A DNA stretch of 5,463 nt from assembly GCA_937906975.1 (NCBI GenBank), contig CALCUN010000116.1, positions 1 through 5,463 of the forward strand. Direction: 5' to 3'. The translations under genes and the position numbers were made by a program. The DNA is from an uncultured Bacteroidales bacterium. Its GTDB lineage: Bacteria > Bacteroidota > Bacteroidia > Bacteroidales > P3. Positions 1-5,463 of this stretch are shown piece by piece (within the stretch, counting starts at the first letter, position 1; the number at the start of each line of letters is the position of its first letter). The notes beneath the pieces are model-generated. The model was not told the DNA's origin, did not search any database, and saw only the letters and a list, made by a program, of their open reading frames with translations.

Positions 1-720
1 CTCGTAGAAGTTGCAGTAATCGTTCTTCCCGCTGGGAGCCTTGCCGTAGAAGTTCTCAATGACCCCCTCGGGCTGGAGCTTTTTGTGGAAGGTATCCAGA
101 ATGGTCTCCAGCTTGTCGAAGACGGCGGCGGCCAAGGTGATATCCCCCGAATGGCGGATGTACTCGTCCATCTGCACGAAGTACATACAGGAGAAGGCGG
201 GGATGGGGAAGTCCAGTCCCGCGGGATAGCAGAGCATGAGCAGACCGTCCTTGCGGACACCGTAGGAGATCAGCTCCAGGGCGGCGCGGGCGGCCTCGGT
301 CTCGCCGAAGGCGTAGTAGCCGCAGAGCATCTGATTGCGGGAATCCATGGTGTAGAGCGCCTGCTCACGCCACGGGCAGTCCTCGTAGTGCTCGTGGAGG
401 CACTGCTGGAGGGTGTTCTGGCAGACCTTGTAGATGGTCTCGCGCAAGAGATTACCGCTCTTGTACTCCTTGTGCTTGAGGGGGTACAGGGTGGGACGGA
501 TACCCGCGTAGTGCACCGTCACCTCGGAGGAATGGACGAAGAACTGTAGGTAGCGGCAGCCAAAGCGGCGGAAGGTGTGGAGCCAGGTATTCCGCCCCTC
601 CACGCCGTCGATCTCGCAGAAGAATCCGCGGATGGAGGTACGGCACACCCCGTCGTGGAGATGCTCGCCGTATCCCACGTCAATGCGGCAGGCCTTGGGA
701 AGCTCCAGATCAATGTCCAC
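1..720 (-). CDS. Alpha-L-rhamnosidase-like glycoside hydrolase (GH78-type), internal fragment
   Basis: Reading the minus strand from 720 down to 1 gives about 240 codons without a stop, starting VDIDLELPKACRID and running off the left edge. The order fits the bacterial rhamnosidase layout. The first part (about residues 1-85) looks like a beta-sandwich that contains FRRFGCRYLQF. It leads into an (alpha/alpha)6 six-hairpin domain. The best signature is DCPWREQALYTMD at 343-381. From memory of GH78 enzymes, an Asp, a Glu five residues later and an Asp twelve later line the sugar site; all three are present, with Tyr where a Trp is usual. The family hydrolyses terminal alpha-L-rhamnose from plant or bacterial glycans, but this subgroup's true substrate is not known from sequence. 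The C-terminal catalytic base lies off the left edge. The N-terminus is lost at the composition change: in this frame a stop falls at about 745-747, inside the AT-rich segment, and no plausible start lies between. Family assignment is fairly sure, substrate is not. Confidence 0.75.
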   Translation of the reverse strand, partial: MDIDLELPKACRIDVGYGEHLHDGVCRTSIRGFFCEIDGVEGRNTWLHTFRRFGCRYLQFFVHSSEVTVHYAGIRPTLYPLKHKEYKSGNLLRETIYKVCQNTLQQCLHEHYEDCPWREQALYTMDSRNQMLCGYYAFGETEAARAALELISYGVRKDGLLMLCYPAGLDFPIPAFSCMYFVQMDEYIRHSGDITLAAAVFDKLETILDTFHKKLQPEGVIENFYGKAPSGKNDYCNFYE

Positions 721-732
721 AATGTAAAGTTG
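715..732. other. Abrupt composition break / probable chimeric join
   Basis: Within about 15 bases the sequence changes from GC-rich minus-strand coding DNA to A-rich plus-strand coding DNA. Both genes are cut here. The glycosidase reads naturally up to about 721-726 (YIVDID at its N-terminal side). The dehydrogenase reads naturally from about 729-740 rightwards. A short direct repeat, CAATGT at 711-716 and 720-725, sits at the join and could be microhomology or chance. No inverted repeats, target duplication, tRNA, integrase or transposase are visible. An assembly or library chimera is the simplest reading; a real rearrangement cannot be excluded from the sequence. Confidence 0.75.
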
Positions 733-2621
733 CAAAAGACAAATTCAAAGAAAAAGCTGATAAATTAGAAGAAAAACTAAAAGAAACAATAGAGCATTTT
801 AAGAAAGAATCCTCAGCCTACGCATTCCCTGTGATATATGGAGGAGATATTTCAAGGGTGTGGGAGTTGAGGAAAGCAGGTCTTGGACTTTTAACCAATG
901 TGGCAGGAGATTATAAACCTGTTTCTGTGATTGAGGATACGGCTGTTGCACCAGAAAGACTTCCGGCTTATCTTTTAGAATTTGCAGACTTGCTTTCAAA
1001 ATACAATCTTAGTTGTGTCTATCACGCACACATAGCAACAGGAGAATTACACCTAAGACCAATTCTTAATCTCAAAGACAAAGAAGATGTAAAACTGTTT
1101 CGCGCAATAAGCCAAGACGTTGCCCTATTGGTAAAACGCCACAGAGGTTCGCTAAGTGGCGAACATGGAGATGGCAGACTAAGAGGGGAGTGGATACCTT
1201 TAATGTATGGAGAAAGAATTTATTCATTGATGAAAGAAATGAAATACCTTTGGGACAAGGACTCTGTTTTTAATAAAGGTAAAATCATTGATACGCCACC
1301 AATGAACACTTCTTTGAGATACGAAAACATAAATCCACCGAAAATAAACACATATTATTCTTTTGAAAAACAAAAAGGATTTCTTTGTGCTATAGAACAA
1401 TGTAACGGATCTGCAGATTGTAGAAAATCAGCCGCTTCTGGCGGAAAAATGTGCCCAACATTTCAAGTTACAAACAATGAATGGCAAACCCCAAGAGCGA
1501 GAGCAAATATTTTAAGAGATAAGTTATCGTTCTCAACACAAGAAAACCCATTTGCAGACAAAGAAATAAAAAAACTTTTAGACGAATGTTTGATGTGTAA
1601 AGCTTGCAAAAGCGAATGCCCATCGAATGTTGATATAGCAAAGTTTAAGAGCGAATTTCTACAACACTATTATGATGCGACATATTACCCATTAAATATT
1701 CTTTTAGTTGGTTATCTACCACAAATACAAAGATATTTCAAACATCTTCCTTTGGTTTATAATTGGGTAGTTCGCAATAAGATTACATCTTCTTTAATAA
1801 AAAATCTAATGGGCTTTAGTTTGGAAAGACCATTACCTACAATAGAGGTTAAAAACTTTGAAAAACAAATAAAAAATCAAAATCCACAAAAAGAAATTAA
1901 AACCATATATCTTTTTATTGATGAATTTTCTGCCTTGCAAGATAGCAAAATGACAGAAACTGCGATAAAACTATTCACAGCCTTAGGTTATAGAGTAGAA
2001 ATAGCACCAATAAAAGAGAGTGCTCGTACATTTATAAGCAAAGGAATGGTAAAAAAAGCCAAAGCCTTAGCAATAAGAAATGTTAATAAAATAAAAAATC
2101 TAATAAGCGAAAACTCGCCAATGATAGGCTTAGAGCCCTCAACACTTTTGAGTTTTAGAGATGAATATCCTTCGCTTGTAGAGGAAGATATTACGGAATT
2201 GAACAAACATATCTATCTTTTTGATGAATTTATCGCCAAAGAAATAGAGAAAAACAATATAACAAAACAGCAATTCACAGACAAAGAGCAAAAAATCCTT
2301 CTTCACGGACACTGCCAACAAAAAGCCATAATAGGAGGTGAGGCAATGATAAAAATGTTATCGCTCCCTGAGAATTTTACTGTGGAGTATATTCCAAGCG
2401 GTTGTTGTGGTATGGCAGGAAGTTATGGATATGAAAAACGACATTACCAAACTAGTAAAGCAATTGCCGATTTGGTACTTACAAAAGCAATAAATCAAGC
2501 AGAGAAAACAACGATAATTTCTGCTCCGGGCACAAGTTGTAGAGAGCAAATCAAGCATTTTACTTCTCGCATCGCACTTCACCCGATTGAAATAATGTAC
2601 AACGCCTTAAAAACAAAATAA
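729..2621 (+). CDS. FAD-linked oxidase / 4Fe-4S / CCG-domain dehydrogenase (YdiJ / D-lactate dehydrogenase-like), 5'-truncated
   Basis: The frame is open from the join to the stop at 2619-2621, about 630 residues. GTG at 831 is not the true start: recognisable family sequence (KESSAYAFPVIYGGD) runs in frame across it, and no start codon lies in frame between the join and 831. Visible order, with residues counted from 831: FAD-linked oxidase C-terminal domain with VWELRKAGLG and GEHGDGRLRGE (residues 110-120, bases 1158-1190); a cysteine set at C191, C197 and C208; a ferredoxin-like CxxCxxCxxxCP at 253-264 (bases 1587-1622); then two CCG-type modules, the second with HGHCQQKA (base 2304 on), GCCGMAGSYG (base 2400 on) and GTSC. 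Family members oxidise a D-2-hydroxy acid (lactate, 2-hydroxyglutarate or similar) with FAD and pass electrons through Fe-S clusters to the respiratory chain. The exact substrate is unknown. The roughly 300-residue N-terminal FAD-binding domain is missing. All visible metal-ligand motifs are intact, so truncation by the join, not decay, is likely. Confidence 0.88.
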   Translation, partial: VAKDKFKEKADKLEEKLKETIEHFKKESSAYAFPVIYGGDISRVWELRKAGLGLLTNVAGDYKPVSVIEDTAVAPERLPAYLLEFADLLSKYNLSCVYHAHIATGELHLRPILNLKDKEDVKLFRAISQDVALLVKRHRGSLSGEHGDGRLRGEWIPLMYGERIYSLMKEMKYLWDKDSVFNKGKIIDTPPMNTSLRYENINPPKINTYYSFEKQKGFLCAIEQCNGSADCRKSAASGGKMCPTFQVTNNEWQTPRARANILRDKLSFSTQENPFADKEIKKLLDECLMCKACKSECPSNVDIAKFKSEFLQHYYDATYYPLNILLVGYLPQIQRYFKHLPLVYNWVVRNKITSSLIKNLMGFSLERPLPTIEVKNFEKQIKNQNPQKEIKTIYLFIDEFSALQDSKMTETAIKLFTALGYRVEIAPIKESARTFISKGMVKKAKALAIRNVNKIKNLISENSPMIGLEPSTLLSFRDEYPSLVEEDITELNKHIYLFDEFIAKEIEKNNITKQQFTDKEQKILLHGHCQQKAIIGGEAMIKMLSLPENFTVEYIPSGCCGMAGSYGYEKRHYQTSKAIADLVLTKAINQAEKTTIISAPGTSCREQIKHFTSRIALHPIEIMYNALKTK

Positions 2622-2624
2622 ATT

Positions 2625-4562
2625 ATGAATCGTCTTTATCATAAAATGTTGAAATTCATAGATAGATTTATGTCAAAGCGATATATTCCAGCTTGGTTTA
2701 TATCTTTGATAGATTCTTTCATAATAATTTTATCTATTATCATATCAGGGGTATTGCTATCCTTAAAAGAAATTTGGTTTAACTTTCCTTTTGACCTCTA
2801 TTCTATAAGATTTATAGTTATTTCTTTTCTTAGTATAAATGTTTTCATGCATTTGTTTCGCATAAACAAAAGCGTCATTCGATACTCTTCCTTTAGCGAT
2901 ATGCTACGCATACTTTTAGCAATTTTAATTCCGACAATACTTTTGCTTATAGCCAATATCATTTACAAATACAATGCAGGAAAGGATTATATTCCGAAAG
3001 AGTTGATTTTAGTCAATGCAGGCGTTTGTTTTATAGGCTTGTTTATGTTTAGAATGTTTGTAAGATGGTTGTTTGAAAAAGCCTACAAATCGGGAATCAA
3101 TACCGAGTTAAACACGCAAGTAATAATATTTGGAGCAGGTCGTACAGGGACAGCAACTGCCAATACCTTGATAAGCGGAACACGAAAATACTATATCAAA
3201 GGCTTTATTGACGATGACCCAAACTTGCAAGGGAAAACCATTTTTGGACAAAAAATCTACGGAAGAGAAAAACAAGAATATTTAATTAAGTATAAGGATA
3301 TAGATCAACTTATAATAGCAACAAATAGAATAAGTACAGAAAGAAAAAACGAGATATTTGAACTCTGTCATGCCAATAATGTAAAGGTTTTGACAGTACC
3401 GCCAATCAAAACTTGGAGCGAAGGAAAATTACAAACGCATCAAATTACAGAAATTCAAATAGAGGACCTTTTAGGTAGAGAAGAAATCAACATAAATAGA
3501 GAAATAATCTCGCAAGAGATGAAAGAAAAAACCATTCTCATCACAGGAGCGGCAGGAAGTATAGGAAGCGAAATCGTAAGACAACTTTCCTTGTTTTCTA
3601 CTCGTCTTATCCTTTTAGACCAAGCCGAAACACCACTCTATCACATAGAAAACGAAATCTCAAACAAGTATCCACAAATAGAAAAATATATAGAAATTGC
3701 AGATGTTAGAGATAAAAAACGCTTAAAAGCCATTTTCCAAAAATATAATATAGATATAGTTTTCCACGCTGCAGCATACAAACACGTTCCTATGATGGAG
3801 CGTTCGCCATACGAAGCGGCAAGTGTAAATATCTTAGGAACAAAAAACGTAGCCGACCTTTCGCAAGAATTTAATGTTAGTAAATTCATAATGATTTCGA
3901 CAGACAAAGCAGTAAATCCAACAAATGTAATGGGAGCAACAAAAAGATATGCCGAAATCTATATAAAACAATTAGATTCTCAAAACAATGCTAAAACAAA
4001 ATTCATAACAACAAGATTTGGAAACGTGCTTGGCTCAAATGGCTCTGTGATACCTTTGTTTAAACAACAGATTTTAAAAGGAGGTCCTTTGACTGTAACT
4101 CACAAAGACATTACTCGATATTTTATGACAATACCTGAGGCAAGTAGATTGGTTTTAGAGGCTGCTACAATGGGACAAGGCGGAGAGATATTCCTATTTG
4201 ACATGGGTAAACCTGTAAAAATCTTAGACCTTGCCGAAAGAATGATAAAACTATCAGGCTTAAAACCATACGAAGATATAGATATAGCATTTACAGGTTT
4301 AAGAAGCGGAGAAAAACTCTATGAAGAACTTTTGTGTGAAACAGAAAACACACTTCCAACCTATCATAAAAAAATATTCAAAGCAAAACATCAAGAAATA
4401 GACCTTGAATTAGTTGCAACATCTATTACGCAAATGCAAGAATTGCTAAAAGAAAATGAAGCAGAGCAAGACTTTAAGATAGTTAGCAACATAAAACAAT
4501 TAGTTAAAACCTACAAAAGCAACAATAGTATTTACACACAACTTGACCAAGTAGATGAATAA
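2625..4562 (+). CDS. Membrane-anchored nucleotide-sugar 4,6-dehydratase (WbpM/PglF/CapD-like)
   Basis: A complete 645-residue protein. Four hydrophobic segments (about residues 25-47, 60-78, 93-115, 126-146) anchor it in the inner membrane. A first Rossmann fold has GAGRTG at 170-175 and a second SDR fold has TGAAGSIGSE (G308 onward). Further landmarks are HAAAYKHVP from H381, STDKAVNPTNVMGATKR with S425, D427, K428, M436 and K440, then RFGNVLGSNGSV and GLRSGEKLYEELL. The Met in place of the usual SDR Tyr is the known variation of the large WbpM-type enzymes. The family converts UDP-GlcNAc to a UDP-4-keto-6-deoxy sugar, the first step toward bacillosamine, QuiNAc, FucNAc and related sugars of capsules, O-antigens or glycoproteins; which of these applies here is not visible. 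It starts 3 bases after the preceding stop in an A-rich context without a Shine-Dalgarno, typical of Bacteroidota. Met8 (2646) is a possible alternative start. Its end overlaps the glycosyltransferase start, supporting a glycan operon. Length is normal for the family. Confidence 0.93.
   Translation: MNRLYHKMLKFIDRFMSKRYIPAWFISLIDSFIIILSIIISGVLLSLKEIWFNFPFDLYSIRFIVISFLSINVFMHLFRINKSVIRYSSFSDMLRILLAILIPTILLLIANIIYKYNAGKDYIPKELILVNAGVCFIGLFMFRMFVRWLFEKAYKSGINTELNTQVIIFGAGRTGTATANTLISGTRKYYIKGFIDDDPNLQGKTIFGQKIYGREKQEYLIKYKDIDQLIIATNRISTERKNEIFELCHANNVKVLTVPPIKTWSEGKLQTHQITEIQIEDLLGREEININREIISQEMKEKTILITGAAGSIGSEIVRQLSLFSTRLILLDQAETPLYHIENEISNKYPQIEKYIEIADVRDKKRLKAIFQKYNIDIVFHAAAYKHVPMMERSPYEAASVNILGTKNVADLSQEFNVSKFIMISTDKAVNPTNVMGATKRYAEIYIKQLDSQNNAKTKFITTRFGNVLGSNGSVIPLFKQQILKGGPLTVTHKDITRYFMTIPEASRLVLEAATMGQGGEIFLFDMGKPVKILDLAERMIKLSGLKPYEDIDIAFTGLRSGEKLYEELLCETENTLPTYHKKIFKAKHQEIDLELVATSITQMQELLKENEAEQDFKIVSNIKQLVKTYKSNNSIYTQLDQVDE
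4555..4562 (+). other. Stop/start overlap ATGAATAA coupling dehydratase and glycosyltransferase genes
   Basis: The glycosyltransferase start codon (4555-4557) lies before the dehydratase stop codon (4560-4562) in a different frame. No purine-rich Shine-Dalgarno is seen just upstream. A ribosome finishing the first gene could restart at the second, which suggests coupled expression. The overlap is seen directly; coupling is inferred. Confidence 0.7.
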
Positions 4563-5463
4563 TAAACGATTGCTAATAGTTGGTAATCCTACGAGCATAC
4601 ATACTAAACGTTTAAGCCAATTTTTTGCCGATAACTACGAGGTAAATCTCTTGCCAAAGGATATTGATTTTTCTTTTCGTGGATTTCTTTCCGCCTTGCA
4701 AAGAATGAAAGAAATAATCTCTAAAACAAAACCCGATGTCCTTGTGCTTTATCAGTTGAATTTAACGGCTTTCATTGCTGTTTTAGCTAATAAAAAATAC
4801 AAAATCCCGATATTTTCCATAGGAATAGGCTCTGATATATTAGTAATGCCAAAAAGAGGATTTTTATATAAAGCAATGTTGAAATATATCCTAAAAAACT
4901 CACAAGCCTATAATGCAGGAAGTCCCTATCTCTTAGAGCAAATGAAACAATACTGCCCAAAAGGAAAAGAAATTGTGCTTGCAAATTTGGGAATTGAGCC
5001 AATAGAATCCTCAGAAAAACAAAAAATAATATATTCCAATAGATTACATTCTTCTTTGTATAGAATAGATGAGGTGATTAAAGCCTTTGCGAAATTTGTT
5101 TCAAAAGCCCAGTATTCCGATTGGCAATTAGTGATAGCCGCAACAGGAAAAGAAAAAGAATTACAGCAATTAGCCGAAAGCCTTAGAGTGAAAGACAAAG
5201 TTAAATTCGTAGGTTGGCTTTCACAAAAGGAGAATGCAGAATACTATGCAAAGAGTAAGATTTATATCTCTTTGCCACAAAGCGATAGCTTTCCTATTTC
5301 CCTTATGGAGGCAATGAGCGGAGAATGTCTTTGTGTGATTTCCGATTTACCAGCCTATAAAGGACTTATGAAAAATGGGGAAAACTGCCTTGTTGTTTCG
5401 GATAAAGAAATAGAAAAGGCAGATTACTTGGAGCAAGTCTTGGAATTGGACAAAAAAGAAGTC
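4555..5463 (+). CDS. GT4-type (GT-B fold) glycosyltransferase, 3'-truncated by the window end
   Basis: ATG at 4555 opens a frame of 303 codons that reaches the window edge without a stop. The N-terminus MNNKRLLIVGNPTSIHTKRL is the first strand and loop of a GT-B N-terminal domain, so this start is well placed. GSDIL (residues 92-96) and SNRLHSSLYRID (161-172) resemble Bacteroidota GT4 transferases; the second marks entry to the C-terminal, nucleotide-sugar-binding domain. VKFVGWLSQKENAEYYAKSK (216-235) precedes SDSFPISLMEAMSGE, where the EX7E site reads D244...E252. The enzyme probably transfers a sugar from a nucleotide donor to a lipid-linked or glycan acceptor at the cytosolic face of the membrane; donor and acceptor are not predictable. 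No signal peptide or membrane segment is seen. Perhaps 50-70 C-terminal residues are missing, judging from usual family length. The start overlaps the end of the dehydratase gene by 8 bases, so the two are probably translationally coupled and act in one surface-glycan pathway. Confidence 0.88.
   Translation, partial: MNNKRLLIVGNPTSIHTKRLSQFFADNYEVNLLPKDIDFSFRGFLSALQRMKEIISKTKPDVLVLYQLNLTAFIAVLANKKYKIPIFSIGIGSDILVMPKRGFLYKAMLKYILKNSQAYNAGSPYLLEQMKQYCPKGKEIVLANLGIEPIESSEKQKIIYSNRLHSSLYRIDEVIKAFAKFVSKAQYSDWQLVIAATGKEKELQQLAESLRVKDKVKFVGWLSQKENAEYYAKSKIYISLPQSDSFPISLMEAMSGECLCVISDLPAYKGLMKNGENCLVVSDKEIEKADYLEQVLELDKKEV

Noticed and set aside
85..549. Plus-strand open frame of 154 codons in the GC-rich segment
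   Set aside because: It is the complement of the glycosidase gene. Its product is Gly/Val/Leu/Glu-rich with no family resemblance, while the minus frame reads as a recognisable glycosidase throughout.
452..722. Two minus-strand open frames (452-646 and 519-722) in the GC-rich segment
   Set aside because: They are in the wrong frames on the coding strand, give Pro/Arg/Ser-rich translations typical of GC-rich shadow frames, and overlap the real glycosidase frame.
714..725. Apparent CPQC (CxxC) metal-binding motif in the dehydrogenase frame
   Set aside because: The codons TGT CCA CAA TGT lie in the join, and at least part belongs to the opposite-strand glycosidase (YIVDID). The motif is probably made by the chimera.
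577..768. Plus-strand open frame crossing the join
   Set aside because: It runs through two unrelated DNA segments, opposite the glycosidase and out of frame with the dehydrogenase, and ends in a poly-Lys/Asn tail. It has no recognisable content.
831..2621. GTG at 831 as the real start of a short, complete dehydrogenase
   Set aside because: Conserved family sequence continues in frame upstream, and the FAD-binding domain would be absent, so this is a truncated gene and not a short natural variant.
3641..3907. Minus-strand open frames within 799-999, 1988-2582, 3641-3907 and 4787-5198
   Set aside because: All are antisense to clearly conserved plus-strand genes and their products show no domain or family features.
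4541..4552. Small inverted repeat ACTTG-AC-CAAGT just before the glycosyltransferase start
   Set aside because: The stem is at most 4-5 bp with a very short loop, and it lies inside dehydratase coding sequence. It is likely chance and too weak for a regulatory or terminator call.

Overview
The window joins two DNA segments of different composition. Bases 1 to about 720 are GC-rich (about 60% G+C by eye) and carry one minus-strand reading frame, an internal fragment of a bacterial alpha-L-rhamnosidase-like (GH78-type, six-hairpin) glycosidase. From about 730 to the end the DNA is AT-rich (about one third G+C by eye) and all genes are on the plus strand. The protein types and the AT-rich, Shine-Dalgarno-poor gene starts suggest a low-GC member of Bacteroidota, probably Bacteroidales. 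The GC-rich part looks more like a gut-type Bacillota (Clostridia). Both taxonomic guesses come from recognising protein style, not from a search.

Layout: (1) 1-720, minus: glycosidase fragment, cut by the window edge on the left and by the composition change on the right. (2) About 720-730: abrupt join that interrupts both flanking genes. (3) 729-2621, plus: C-terminal two thirds of a fused FAD-linked dehydrogenase / iron-sulfur / CCG-domain protein of the YdiJ / D-lactate dehydrogenase-like type; its N-terminal FAD-binding domain is missing. (4) 2625-4562, plus: complete membrane-anchored nucleotide-sugar 4,6-dehydratase of the WbpM/PglF/CapD type. (5) 4555-5463, plus: GT4-type glycosyltransferase, cut by the right edge.

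The three plus-strand genes are packed with a 3-base gap and then an 8-base overlap, so they are probably one transcript. The dehydratase and the glycosyltransferase belong together functionally: the first makes a 4-keto-6-deoxy UDP-sugar at the inner membrane, and the second would add a sugar to a growing surface glycan (capsule, O-antigen or exopolysaccharide). The FAD/Fe-S dehydrogenase is an energy or central metabolism enzyme with no obvious link to glycans and probably just marks the edge of the glycan locus.

There is no stretch over 300 bases without a gene. I see no RNA gene, CRISPR array, insertion sequence, promoter or terminator. I found no convincing undescribed system. The most important observation is the probable chimeric join near 720-730, which means the two halves should not be interpreted as neighbours without further evidence.
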